Below, piece by piece: positions 9,901 to 18,614 of a stretch of DNA of 64,000 nucleotides. A program made the position numbers and the translations under genes. Position 1 is the stretch's first letter. The number at the start of each line of letters is the position of its first letter. This stretch comes from Bradyrhizobium sediminis (GTDB lineage Bacteria; Pseudomonadota; Alphaproteobacteria; Rhizobiales; Xanthobacteraceae), in contig NZ_CP076135.1 of NCBI RefSeq assembly GCF_018736105.1, positions 2,354,001 to 2,418,000 on the forward strand, in the 5' to 3' direction. The notes beneath the pieces were generated by a model, which saw only the letters and a list, made by a program, of their open reading frames with translations, searched no databases and was not told the origin of the DNA.

Positions 9901-10239
9901 CAGCCCTGGACCGGCAAGCGTTGCGGTCGCGACGAGCCTCCGCCGCGCGTCTGCCCGCCTGGAACGGTCGGCACGCCGCCGAACTGCGAGCGGATCCAGC
10001 GCCGCTGTCCGCCCGGCATGGTCGGCACGCCGCCGAACTGTGAGCGGATCCAGCGCCGCTGCCCGCCCGGCATGGTCGGCACGCCGCCGAACTGCGAGCG
10101 GATCCAGCGCCGCTGTCCGCCCGGCATGGTCGGCACGCCGCCGAACTGCCAGCGGATCGAGCGCCGCTGCCCAAGCGGTACGACGGGAACGCCGCCGAAC
10201 TGCCGGCCGATACTGATAAGGGAGCCAACCCACCGCTGA
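6961..10239 (+). CDS. large secreted protein with DUF11-like domains and Cys-rich tandem-repeat tail
   Basis: A 1092-residue exported protein of unknown function. ATG 6961 is chosen because GGAGGGG lies just upstream; GTG 6940 is also in frame. A hydrophobic stretch at about 43-62 ends in AVA-Q (signal cleavage near 68). Residues about 75-560 look like an NHL/SMP-30-type beta-propeller (repeated DIYLGATSAFG, GDVVYDPASHQFFASDLDSG). A poly-Pro linker leads to two DUF11-like Ig-fold domains (about 576-700 and 713-843, each with the N.GPG.Y...TV.D pattern). A second poly-Pro linker (about 855-870) follows. Then come three Cys-rich units with CCPPGQPWTG (890-997) and five 18-residue units with CPPGMVGTPPNC (998-1087). 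No anchor or secretion signal is visible at the C-terminus. A surface or matrix role is inference. A strong terminator follows. Confidence 0.75.
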   Translation: MLPHITTFSARTRLAAQGSPSRWHIWMPIVRYGLSRGHARHFGGVVSGLIGVALLATSLSLSSAPAVAQGGPMMPGDAVVTGFSGFKALDLPAAPPDPLARFFIDIDGNAMQVLRLQPGGPPQGQLIPAPPVMQIKAGQIGQVFAITLAPPLSVAPGTPQAVPDIYLGATSAFGIQIVRTGPDGQPQRIRTGDPAAQWMIGQFGTALGGGPGSIYRIDGQTGAASLFASLDNSGPGLGDVVYDPASHQFFASDLDSGLIHRIDVDGTLIDSFDHGLAGRPGRGLAPIPDDGKRMMIQSPAFNSEDTATWGFTQRQRMVYGMAVFAGRLYYAVAEGSEIWSIGIRLEGEFANDARWEFSVPGVPPGALITDLAFDGEGRLLVALRGAPRGSYNYSVFAERTQQTDVKRFRREVPDNPATPGYWVPVPEEYAIGFPEPFRNATGGVALGYGHDPSGAMSRASCSSFLWSTGENLRNNPTLAGAPPFEVHGLQGNSVTLVRPQNAPPSASYFADYDGVFGDPERAGHIGDVEIWQPCERAAGLPAEIGDLGMFGFWGGAAYWPLPPDWIPPPPPPPPTNLRLNKSANTNSCVHFGGGFWCLFTVRVTNTGPGDYFGPVTVHDAVAGVPPGTVHGLPPWACAPAGPGGVTCTHPPVLLHPGDSIDLLISVHLPANFPGCSINNNANLVWPPGGGDINPGDDADSDSMAVPGPNCGGTNLRMEKTGSVCTAVGGMADCSFVVIVHNEGPGAYAGNITVTDTVPAGTMATFSPPWICGGGPPTYTCTLPGVNIPPGGVVHMQVHVRMPLPAAALVPGCQVTNESRITVAAGGSVQNSNAGDDQASATLNLPPDICPLLIIAPAPPPPPPPPPPSPTTCPPGFVAKGTTCEPRQPACPAGWTIAPVAGVCCPPGQPWTGRQCGQRPLPPPPTLCKEGWTPTPIAGMCCPPGQPWTGKRCGRDEPPPSGRCQPGWTPTPIAGMCCPPGQPWTGKRCGRDEPPPRVCPPGTVGTPPNCERIQRRCPPGMVGTPPNCERIQRRCPPGMVGTPPNCERIQRRCPPGMVGTPPNCQRIERRCPSGTTGTPPNCRPILIREPTHR
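9628..9951 (+). repeat. Cys-rich in-frame repeat, three units
   Basis: Three units of about 35-38 codons, each of the form C.pGWt..P.aG.CCPPGQPWTG..CG. Units 2 and 3 are almost identical at both DNA and protein level. Each holds four Cys, including a CC pair, suggesting a small disulphide-bonded module. It lies inside the secreted-protein gene. Confidence 0.8.
9952..10221 (+). repeat. 54-bp tandem repeat, five units
   Basis: Five head-to-tail units of 54 bases encode CPPGxVGTPPNCERIQRR with two Cys each. Units 2-4 differ by only a few bases, while units 1 and 5 are more diverged. The frame is kept, so unit number could vary without disrupting the gene. The last unit is followed by EPTHR and the stop. 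Confidence 0.85.
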
Positions 10240-10260
10240 TCGCGCGGTCTGCAAGAACAG

Positions 10261-10292
10261 GATGCCCGGCGATCGCTCGCCGGGCATCTTTA
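10261..10292 (+). terminator. rho-independent terminator after the secreted-protein gene (repeat copy 1)
   Basis: Perfect inverted repeat ATGCCCGGCGA / TCGCCGGGCAT (10262-10287) with a 4-base loop followed by CTTT. It lies 22 bases after the stop at 10239. The same hairpin recurs at 11741-11766 downstream of katG. Confidence 0.8.
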
Positions 10293-10369
10293 TCGTGACA
10301 TGGTGACGTCAGCTCAGCTCTTCTTGCGCAGCGGATGCGGTTGCGCCCTCGAAGACCTTCCCGCCGAGA

Positions 10370-10440
10370 TCAGGCAAGATCGAAGCGATCGAGATTCATC
10401 ACCTTTCCCACGCCGTCTCGAAGTCTTTCACAAACGTCTC
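10370..10440 (-). pseudogene. katG: duplicated 3' fragment of katG
   Basis: On the minus strand this encodes TFVKDFETAWE and then, after a one-base deletion, [10 protein letters not shown] and the stop. These match the last residues of the intact katG ([21 protein letters not shown]). The similarity continues past the stop into the katG downstream region as far as the hairpin at 10262. It is a remnant, not a gene. Confidence 0.85.
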
Positions 10441-10483
10441 TCCTCCGAGTCTGATGATGCTGGAGCCTTGCATGGCTTCGGCG

Positions 10484-10945
10484 CTAGCTCGTGAGGACGA
10501 GCACCAGTGCAATAGACCCCACCAGAATGAGGCTGATGGCCCAGGATGTATCCAGATTGAACCAGATTTCCTCGGGCTCGATGATCTTGTGGATCTTCGC
10601 TTTGGTGGGATCCGGTTTGGTGTCCACAATGTAAATTCGAGAGGACCGCATGCCGGGGATGATGAGGTAACGCCGCTCGAGGAAAGCGTGCCCGGCCAGC
10701 GGCGACAGAGCCGACGAGCAGGCATTCCAGCCGAAATGGTGAAACTCGTCGCCCTTGTTGGGCATCACCACCGTATGGACGACCCGGCTGAATGTCGGGG
10801 AGCCGCGCTTGACGTCGATCACAGCGAGAGCGTCGGGCTTTGAGAAGTCCGGACTGAGCAGCAGGGTGTAGGGGAAGCTCTCCGGCGAAGCTTCCATGGC
10901 AAGCTTCGGCGATGCATGAAACGTCGGGTCGGGTCGTATCGTCAT
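10484..10945 (-). pseudogene. 3'-truncated selenium-binding protein (SBP56/methanethiol oxidase) with a new membrane tail
   Basis: The first ~124 residues match the N-terminus of the SBP56/SELENBP1 family (PNKGDEFHHFGWNACSSALS, IIPGMRSSRIYIVDTKPDP, KIHKIIEPEEIW). Family members run to about 460 residues. After EEIW the family match ends; the frame continues through a hydrophobic stretch, TSWAISLILVGSIALVLVLTS, to TAG at 10484-10486. ATG 10945 is chosen for the GGGAGG 8 bases upstream; the frame stays open further upstream. Most of the propeller is missing, so enzyme activity is not expected. The intact ribosome site and start mean a 153-residue membrane-tailed peptide could still be made. It sits between the two copies of the katG 3' end. 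Confidence 0.75.
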
Positions 10946-11154
10946 CGTACTGCCTCCCTGTTTGCGTGAATGTGCAGCAGGGGGCTCGGCGGCCATGAAG
11001 CCGCAGGAGATAATCCGGTTCGTCCAGGTTCCCTGGCGAGCGCCGCCGACTTCTTCGGATCGAAAGACGGTCAACGGCGGCCAATCAATTCGATTTGGGC
11101 TCGTCTACTTGGGCTCGTACCGGCGTTCAGGCTGCTCCATCTCGAGCCACTCAT

Positions 11155-11358
11155 CTAATGGCTCTCGGTCCATCTACGCCAATGCGTCGGCTGAATGTGG
11201 ACGTGCTTCCTGTTTGAAGCATCGAACCATTCGTCCCCATCCTTATGACAGGGGTAGATCAGCGTGCGAACGATTCCGTCATAGTCTACGACGCAGACCT
11301 CGAGATCTTCGTCGGATGGCTCGATCGAAACAGGCAACCATTCTGCAGTGTGGGCCAT
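11155..11358 (-). CDS. small conserved-type hypothetical protein, 67 aa
   Basis: Reads MAHTAEWLPVSIEPSDEDLE and then VCVVDYDGIVRTLIYPCHKDG, ending HWRRWTESH. It is rich in Asp/Glu and Trp, soluble, with no membrane segment. GGAG lies about 9 bases before ATG 11358; the frame opens 5 codons earlier at 11373. It resembles small hypothetical proteins of Bradyrhizobium that I cannot assign to a family. It lies between the katG 3'-end duplicates. Confidence 0.6.
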   Translation of the reverse strand: MAHTAEWLPVSIEPSDEDLEVCVVDYDGIVRTLIYPCHKDGDEWFDASNRKHVHIQPTHWRRWTESH

Positions 11359-11382
11359 TTTGGCATTCTCCACTCAAACGCT

Positions 11383-11526
11383 TCACGTTGCTCGAACAAC
11401 GAGGCGGCCCTGATCGGCGGCCTCTCGCTTGACGTTCGTCGATTGGACCGGTGAATGGTCCTGAACCCCGGTCGGGAGCTTATTTGCGGCGGCCGTGAGT
11501 TCTTGAGACATCATGCCGGTCGTCAT
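11383..11526 (-). CDS. short hypothetical ORF, 47 aa
   Basis: ATG 11526 is preceded by GGAGG six bases upstream. The peptide begins MTTGMMSQELTAAANKLPTG, is hydrophilic and has no known motif. It ends 24 bases before the start of the 67-residue ORF on the same strand. The strong ribosome site is the main support; it could be a chance frame. Confidence 0.4.
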   Translation of the reverse strand: MTTGMMSQELTAAANKLPTGVQDHSPVQSTNVKREAADQGRLVVRAT

Positions 11527-11850
11527 GGGAACCTCCGTTCCCCCAGCCCTGAAGGTGTGGTCAACGGAGCTGCGCAAAGGTTCAAAGGCCGCGGCACCGG
11601 CACCCAGGCGGAGGTGTCGGTGTGGGACAGGCCAGCTGTCCTTTCTACGCTTCGATACGACCGTAACACGTTTCCGGTTAGGGCGTTTCGGTTGAAGACG
11701 CACCCGGCGCGAAAGGGGGCGCTGCCATCCTCGAACAAGAATGCCCGGCGATCGCTCGCCGGGCATTTTGATCGCGTGACGTGGTGACGTCAGCTCAGCT
11801 TTTCTTCCGTAGCGGGCGCGGCTGCGCCCCTGGAGAGCTTCCCGCCGGGA
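11527..11850. other. intergenic stretch between short ORFs and katG
   Basis: Contains the katG downstream hairpin (11741-11766) and the GTGACGTCAGCTCAGCT segment shared with 10300-10320. I see no credible coding frame in the rest. Confidence 0.6.
11741..11769 (-). terminator. hairpin downstream of katG (repeat copy 2)
   Basis: Perfect inverted repeat ATGCCCGGCGA / TCGCCGGGCAT with TTTT on its plus-strand side. It lies about 85 bases after the katG stop. It is the same hairpin as at 10262-10287 and may act in both directions. Confidence 0.65.
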
Positions 11851-14067
<2,217 letters not shown>

Positions 14068-14082
14068 CTAGGCAACGCAAGC

Positions 14083-14131
14083 CATCAGGTAAAGTTGACT
14101 TTATTGATTGCCACGATAACTTTACCTGATG
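14083..14131. promoter_or_regulatory. 14-bp inverted repeat in the katG-oxyR divergent promoter
   Basis: CATCAGGTAAAGTT (14083-14096) and AACTTTACCTGATG (14118-14131) are perfect inverted arms separated by 21 bases. LysR-type regulators such as OxyR bind paired half-sites in divergent promoters, so this is the likely OxyR operator. The right arm contains the oxyR start codon (ATG 14129-14131). Confidence 0.7.
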
Positions 14132-15067
14132 AACAATGCTACCCTCAGGCAACTTCGCTATTTCGATGCGCTGGCACGTCATTGCCACTTCGGACGCGCG
14201 GCGGAGGCATGTGCGATCTCGCAGCCGGCTTTGTCGATGCAGATCAAGGAACTGGAGCAAGATCTGGGCGGCGTGCTGCTCGAGCGGGGCGCACGACAAG
14301 TCGGGCTTACCAAGTTCGGGGAAGACGTCGCCCAGCGCGTCCGCGACATCCTGCGCTCCGTCGATGAACTGGGAGACTTCGCGCGTGCGTCGCGGGACCG
14401 GCTTGTGGGCCGGCTGCGCATCGGCATGATCCCGACGATTGCACCCTATCTGCTGCCGACGGTGATCGGGAACCTCACCCGAACGCATCCCGAACTCGAC
14501 ATTCACATACGTGAGGCGTTGACGCAGAAGCTGATACGAGAGCTCGCGGAAGGCCGGCTCGACACCGCAATCGTTGCCCTGCCGGTGTCCGAACCTTCGC
14601 TGACGGAGGTCGCCTTGTTTTCGGAAAATTTTCTGCTGGTCCGGCCCGGCGGGGATGAGGGAACGCCGGTGCCCAGCAGCGAAAAGCTGCGCGAATTGAG
14701 GCTGCTTCTGCTGGAAGAGGGGCACTGTTTTCGCGATCAGGCGCTGTCGTTCTGCGGCATGCAATCGTCGCCGCCGCGGGAGGTGCTGGACGCGAGTTCG
14801 CTGTCTACACTGGTTCAAATGGTCGGCGCCGGGATCGGGGTCACCTTGATCCCGGAAATGGCAGTGGCGGTGGAGACACGCTCGGCGCCGGTGTCGGTCG
14901 CCCGCTTCAAGAACCCGCAACCCTCGCGAACCATCGGCATGGTCTGGCGCAAGACAAGTCCTCTAACCAAACAGCTCCTGCAGATTTCCGAGGTGGTTCG
15001 TCTCTCCGCCGACGCGTTGCGCGAGCGGCACAGCCCGGGATCGTCTTCGCGCAATCGCCGGACCTGA
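14129..15067 (+). CDS. oxyR: hydrogen peroxide-inducible LysR regulator OxyR
   Basis: LysR-type regulator of 312 residues. The winged helix-turn-helix covers residues 1-60 ([20 protein letters not shown], then [20 protein letters not shown]). The effector domain is of the OxyR type. Two Cys lie in that domain ([17 protein letters not shown], about residues 200-209) at the position of the OxyR redox pair. This, together with the divergent katG, supports OxyR rather than a generic LysR. ATG 14129 has no Shine-Dalgarno sequence and is inside the operator arm, so translation may be leaderless. No in-frame downstream start keeps the helix-turn-helix intact. Confidence 0.9.
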   Translation: MNNATLRQLRYFDALARHCHFGRAAEACAISQPALSMQIKELEQDLGGVLLERGARQVGLTKFGEDVAQRVRDILRSVDELGDFARASRDRLVGRLRIGMIPTIAPYLLPTVIGNLTRTHPELDIHIREALTQKLIRELAEGRLDTAIVALPVSEPSLTEVALFSENFLLVRPGGDEGTPVPSSEKLRELRLLLLEEGHCFRDQALSFCGMQSSPPREVLDASSLSTLVQMVGAGIGVTLIPEMAVAVETRSAPVSVARFKNPQPSRTIGMVWRKTSPLTKQLLQISEVVRLSADALRERHSPGSSSRNRRT

Positions 15068-15086
15068 GCCGAGCGCGTCGTCCGTC

Positions 15087-15533
15087 TCAGCGCCAGAAAT
15101 ATCGCAGGCCGACATAGACGACGACGAGGCAGGCGAAGATCAGCGCCACCGGAAGCCGCGGCTTTGCCCGCGGACCGCCGGCGGCTCTGGCCGGCCTCGG
15201 CACCGGCCGCCGGAACGCCGTCACATTGTCGGTCACCGGACCGTCCTTGTGGGTCCTGACATCGGGCGGTGCGCCGGCCCCGCCCATCTCGGCGTAATAG
15301 CTGCGGTAGATGAGCTGGATGGTGACTTCCGTCGCCTCCGCTTCCGCCATCTTCTCCAGCAGGGTCCGGTAGCCGGCGAGGAAGCTCTGGGCTTCCTCGG
15401 GCAAGGAGGAGGTGCCGTTTAACTTGGCCAGCATCTTCCAGGTGGCAAAATCCGCGCGCGCCCTGGTATCGGCGCGTCGCGCGATCAGCATGTCGGCAGC
15501 TTTAATCAAAATGGCCTCAGCCCTTGTCGGCAT
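15087..15533 (-). CDS. hypothetical protein with C-terminal membrane segment
   Basis: A 148-residue protein of unknown function. The N-terminal ~90 residues are helical and charged. A basic Pro/Ala-rich linker follows (VPRPARAAGGPRAKPRLP), then one membrane segment near the end (PVALIFACLVVVYVGLRYFWR). This suggests a tail-anchored or C-in protein. It lies 18 bases after the site-2 protease gene on the same strand, so the two are probably co-transcribed. Confidence 0.65.
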   Translation of the reverse strand: MPTRAEAILIKAADMLIARRADTRARADFATWKMLAKLNGTSSLPEEAQSFLAGYRTLLEKMAEAEATEVTIQLIYRSYYAEMGGAGAPPDVRTHKDGPVTDNVTAFRRPVPRPARAAGGPRAKPRLPVALIFACLVVVYVGLRYFWR

Positions 15534-15551
15534 TTCCCTGGGCGGATTGGA

Positions 15552-16232
15552 CTACAGATTGCCGGTCAATACGAGAAGTAATCGTATGATCGTGCCGGTC
15601 GATGTTCGCAGTATCGTTGAAATAACATCAAGATTTAGACCGAACTGCGAGCCGGCCAGCGGCAGAACGATCAGAATCCCGATCAAAATCAGCATTCCGT
15701 ACGGCTCCAGCCGGGAAAGCGGGTAGGCCAGTACGTTCGGCAACAGCCCGACCGCGACCCGCCCGCCGTCCAGCGGCGGGATCGGCAGCATGTTGAACAC
15801 CGCCAGCGCGACATTGATGACGAGCGAATTCTTGAGGTTGTCGGCGATCCACTGCGCCGAATTCGCCGGCGCGAGGGGCAGGGCGTGGAATGCCGCCGCC
15901 GCGGCCAGAGCGAGGAGGATGTTGGTCGCAGGGCCCGCCAGCGCCACCCAGACCATGTCGAGCCGGGGATGTTTCAGGGCCCGGAAATTCACCGGCACCG
16001 GCTTGGCGTAGCCGAACAGGAACGGGGAGTGGGACAACAGCAGGATAGCCGGCAACATCACCGTGCCGAAGGGATCGATGTGTTTCAGCGGATTGAAGCT
16101 GACCCGGCCGAGCCGGAAGGCGGTGTCGTCGCCGAGACGGTGCGCGACAAAGCCATGGGCAGCCTCGTGAAAGGTGATGGCGATGAGGAGCGGCAGCACC
16201 CAGACCGAGATGTCGTAAAGGGAGATGTTCAA
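15552..16232 (-). CDS. site-2 protease family zinc metallopeptidase (M50)
   Basis: Integral-membrane zinc protease of 226 residues, as in the compact, PDZ-less S2P group. The catalytic HEAAHGF motif is in the first membrane segment (about residue 22-28). The second metal motif, NMLPIPPLDGGR, is in a later segment (about 165-176). Several further hydrophobic segments are evident. Substrate unknown. The downstream gene is an uncharacterised membrane-anchored protein. Confidence 0.88.
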   Translation of the reverse strand: MNISLYDISVWVLPLLIAITFHEAAHGFVAHRLGDDTAFRLGRVSFNPLKHIDPFGTVMLPAILLLSHSPFLFGYAKPVPVNFRALKHPRLDMVWVALAGPATNILLALAAAAAFHALPLAPANSAQWIADNLKNSLVINVALAVFNMLPIPPLDGGRVAVGLLPNVLAYPLSRLEPYGMLILIGILIVLPLAGSQFGLNLDVISTILRTSTGTIIRLLLVLTGNL

Positions 16233-16311
16233 TCCAGGGGGCCTCGACTCGTGTTGCTTCGCGAAATCAGGCTATCATGAATTTCGTGTGAGGCGTTCTT
16301 GCCACGACGAG

Positions 16312-16704
16312 CTACGGGAGAACCGTCCCCTTATACTGCGGCAACCCGTCGTCGAGCTTCACCCAGTCCATTTTTTCGGACACCCAGATGTGTTCGGCCG
16401 GCGCAAAGGCGTTGCGGTCGTCGAAGGCCGCCAGCGCGACGCCTACCACGGTGCCGTTGGTGCGCCGGGAAAACAGCCTCGTGCCGCAAATCCTGCAGAA
16501 CACCCGGTCGAGCGCCTCCGACGACGGATAGCGCGCCGTCTCGCCCTCGACCGAAAGCGCCCGCTGGTCGAACAGCGCGCGGGCAAAGAACGGCGAGCCC
16601 ATCGCCTTCTGGCAATTGCGGCAATGGCAGACGCGGACGTTGAGCGGCTCGCCCTCCGCCCTGAACCTGACCGCACCGCACAGACATCCGCCTTCTCTGG
16701 TCAT
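16312..16704 (-). CDS. GFA family protein (CENP-V/GFA zinc domain)
   Basis: A 130-residue protein of the glutathione-dependent formaldehyde-activating/CENP-V fold. The zinc ligands are visible: GGCLCGAV near the start, VCHCRNCQKAMGSPF at residues 25-39, and FCRICGTRLF near 91. Many family members have no known substrate, so formaldehyde activity should not be assumed. It lies downstream of the SDR gene, with an inverted-repeat element between them. Confidence 0.85.
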   Translation of the reverse strand: MTREGGCLCGAVRFRAEGEPLNVRVCHCRNCQKAMGSPFFARALFDQRALSVEGETARYPSSEALDRVFCRICGTRLFSRRTNGTVVGVALAAFDDRNAFAPAEHIWVSEKMDWVKLDDGLPQYKGTVLP

Positions 16705-16719
16705 GGCGTCCTCACTGAC

Positions 16720-16845
16720 CTCATCCTGAGGAGCGGCATCTTCGCCGCGTCTCGAAGGATGAGTGGTACGTGTTCTTCATGGTTCGAGACGGCGCACCGG
16801 ACAGCGCAAAAGCGCTGCCGGGAGGGGCGCCTCCTCACCATGAGG
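16720..16845. repeat. CCTCATCCTGAGGAG-type inverted repeat, copy 1
   Basis: Starts CCTCATCCTGAGGAGCGGC and ends CTCCTCACCATGAGG, with internal complementary GTCTCGAAGGATGAG and GGTTCGAGACGGC segments. The same family recurs at 17624-17745 and 60567-60674. Confidence 0.75.
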
Positions 16846-16851
16846 CTGGAG

Positions 16852-17598
16852 CTAATACGTCGCCCGGCCGCCGGAAATGTCGAACACCGCGCCGGTGGAG
16901 AAGGCGCAATCCTCCGACGCCAGCCACGCCACCATTGCGGCGAGTTCTTCCACCAGAACAAAACGTCCCTTCGGAATCTTCGACAGCATGAAGTCGATGT
17001 GCTGCTGCGTCATCTGGTCGAAGATCGCGGTCCTGGCGGCGGCAGGCGTCACCGCGTTGACGAGGATGTCGTGCGCCGCGAGTTCCTTGCCGAGCGATTT
17101 CGTCAGCGCGATCAGGCCGGCCTTCGAGGCCGAGTAGTGCGCGGCGTTGGGGTTGCCCTCCTTGCCGGCGATGGAAGCGATGTTGACGATACGGCCGTAG
17201 CCTTGCTTGATCATGGCGGGCGCGATCGCCTTGCAGCAGATGAAGGGGCCGTCGAGATTGATGCGCAGCACCTTGCGCCATTCCTCGAGGTCGGTTTCCC
17301 ACACCGTCTTGTTGATGCCGGCGATCCCGGCGTTGTTGACGAGAATGTCGATCTTGCCGAACGCGGCCAGCGTGGCGTCGCGCGCCTTCTCGACCGCAGC
17401 GAGGTCGGACACGTCGACCTTGAAGGCGGTGACGGCCGGTCCGATCTCCTTCGCGGTCTTCTCGGCGAACGGCTGGTCATGATCCCAGATCGCGACCTTG
17501 GCGCCGGAGGAGACGAAGCGCTCGGTAATGGCGCGTCCGAAACCCTGCGCGCCGCCGGTGACGACGGCGCAGCGGCCGTTGAGATCGATCTTGTTCAT
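16852..17598 (-). CDS. SDR-family NAD(P)-dependent dehydrogenase
   Basis: Classical short-chain dehydrogenase, 248 residues. The cofactor loop is TGGAQGFGRAI (about 14-24), followed by NNAGIAG. The catalytic residues are Ser in NIASIAG and YSASK (Tyr/Lys, about 155-159). It lies downstream of a second SDR and a sugar-acid dehydratase on the same strand. It is therefore likely to oxidise a sugar, lactone precursor or deoxy-sugar acid of that pathway. The exact substrate cannot be read. Starts at ATG 17598; an inverted repeat separates it from the upstream SDR. Confidence 0.87.
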   Translation of the reverse strand: MNKIDLNGRCAVVTGGAQGFGRAITERFVSSGAKVAIWDHDQPFAEKTAKEIGPAVTAFKVDVSDLAAVEKARDATLAAFGKIDILVNNAGIAGINKTVWETDLEEWRKVLRINLDGPFICCKAIAPAMIKQGYGRIVNIASIAGKEGNPNAAHYSASKAGLIALTKSLGKELAAHDILVNAVTPAAARTAIFDQMTQQHIDFMLSKIPKGRFVLVEELAAMVAWLASEDCAFSTGAVFDISGGRATY

Positions 17599-17623
17599 GA
17601 AAAAAATCCTTTCACTTGATATT

Positions 17624-17745
17624 CCTCATGGTGAGGAGCGCTCTTGCGCGTCTCGAACCATGAGGCCCGTGGCCCATCCTTCGAGACGCCGCGCAAAGCG
17701 CGGCTCCTCCAGCGATAACGGCGAAGCCGTTACGCAGGGATGAGG
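17624..17745. repeat. CCTCATCCTGAGGAG-type inverted repeat, copy 2
   Basis: CCTCATGGTGAGGAGCGC to GCAGGGATGAGG with internal GTCTCGAACCATGAGG and CATCCTTCGAGACGCCGCGC. It separates the two SDR genes. Confidence 0.75.
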
Positions 17746-17751
17746 GTTGCG

Positions 17752-18486
17752 TCAAAGCGTCCAGCCGCCGTCGATGATGTGGGCGACGCCGGTGGTGAAC
17801 GCGCTTTCGTCGCTGGCGAGATAGACCGCGAGCGACGCGATTTCCTCTGCGGTGCCGAGCCGGCCCATCGGCTGCCGGCTGATGAACATTTCGCGGCCTT
17901 GCGGACCCGCGGCGGCGGCGCGGTTCAACATCGACGGCGTCTCGATGGTGCCGGGGCAAATACAATTGCAGCGGATGCCCTTGGTGATGAAGTCGACCGC
18001 GACCGCGCGGGTCAAGGCCGCAACCGCGGCCTTGGTCGCGCCATAGACGTAACGGTTGGGCGCGGCCTTGAACACGCCGGCGGCCGAGGAGATGTTGACG
18101 ATCGAGCCGCGGCCGCTTTCCAGCATGCCCGGCAGAAACGCGCGGATGGTCCGGTGCATCGATTTGACGTTGAGGTCGAAGGAAAAATCCCAGTCCTCGT
18201 CGGAACAGTCGAGCACGGTGCCGTGATGCACGAAACCGGCGGCGTTGAGCAGGATGTCGACAGGGCCTGCGCGTTTTGCCATCGCGGTAACGGCGGCGGT
18301 GTCGCGCGCGTCGAGTTTTGCGACCTCCGCAATGCCTACAGCCTTGAGCGCGGCGAGGCCCTTCTCGTCGATGTCGGTGGCGAACACCGTGGCGCCTTCG
18401 CGCGCGAAGGCGATTGCGCTGGCGCGGCCGATGCCGGCCGCGGCGGCGGTCACGAAGGCGCGCTTGCCCTTGAGGCGGTCTGACAT
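17752..18486 (-). CDS. SDR-family oxidoreductase, 2-keto-3-deoxy-sugar-acid dehydrogenase-like
   Basis: Classical SDR of 244 residues. The cofactor loop is TAAAAGIGRAS, followed by NAAGFVHHG, Ser in NISSAAG and YGATK for the catalytic Tyr/Lys. The atypical glycine loop and overall look resemble BDH2/DHRS6 and bacterial 2-keto-3-deoxy-L-fuconate dehydrogenases (from memory). It is encoded directly downstream of an IlvD/Edd sugar-acid dehydratase, which fits oxidation of a related sugar-acid intermediate. Substrate is inferred from context only. Confidence 0.85.
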   Translation of the reverse strand: MSDRLKGKRAFVTAAAAGIGRASAIAFAREGATVFATDIDEKGLAALKAVGIAEVAKLDARDTAAVTAMAKRAGPVDILLNAAGFVHHGTVLDCSDEDWDFSFDLNVKSMHRTIRAFLPGMLESGRGSIVNISSAAGVFKAAPNRYVYGATKAAVAALTRAVAVDFITKGIRCNCICPGTIETPSMLNRAAAAGPQGREMFISRQPMGRLGTAEEIASLAVYLASDESAFTTGVAHIIDGGWTL

Positions 18487-18521
18487 TCAAATCTCCCTGG
18501 AATTCAGCCTGAGTTGCTATC

Positions 18522-18607
18522 CGTCATTGCGAGCGCAGCGAAGCAATCCATTGCTGCCGCAGAAAGGAAGCCTGGATTGCTTCGTCGCTTCGCTCCTCGC
18601 AATGACG
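18522..18607. repeat. CGTCATTGCGAG-type inverted repeat, copy 1
   Basis: CGTCATTGCGAGCGCAGCGAAGCAATCC paired with GGATTGCTTCGTCGC...CTCGCAATGACG, a common Bradyrhizobium intergenic element. It separates the dehydratase from the SDR. Another copy is at 27308-27366 and a degenerate one near 5829-5880. Confidence 0.8.
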
Positions 18608-18614
18608 ATTGAGT

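Noticed and set aside
9952..10221. Regular repeats resembling a CRISPR array
   Set aside because: The units are contiguous without spacers, in frame and protein-coding; no cas gene is present.
10262..11766. Insertion sequence or phage attachment sites suggested by the direct repeats
   Set aside because: No transposase, integrase or terminal inverted repeats were found between the copies; the repeat is the katG 3' end and terminator, so it is reported as a duplication.
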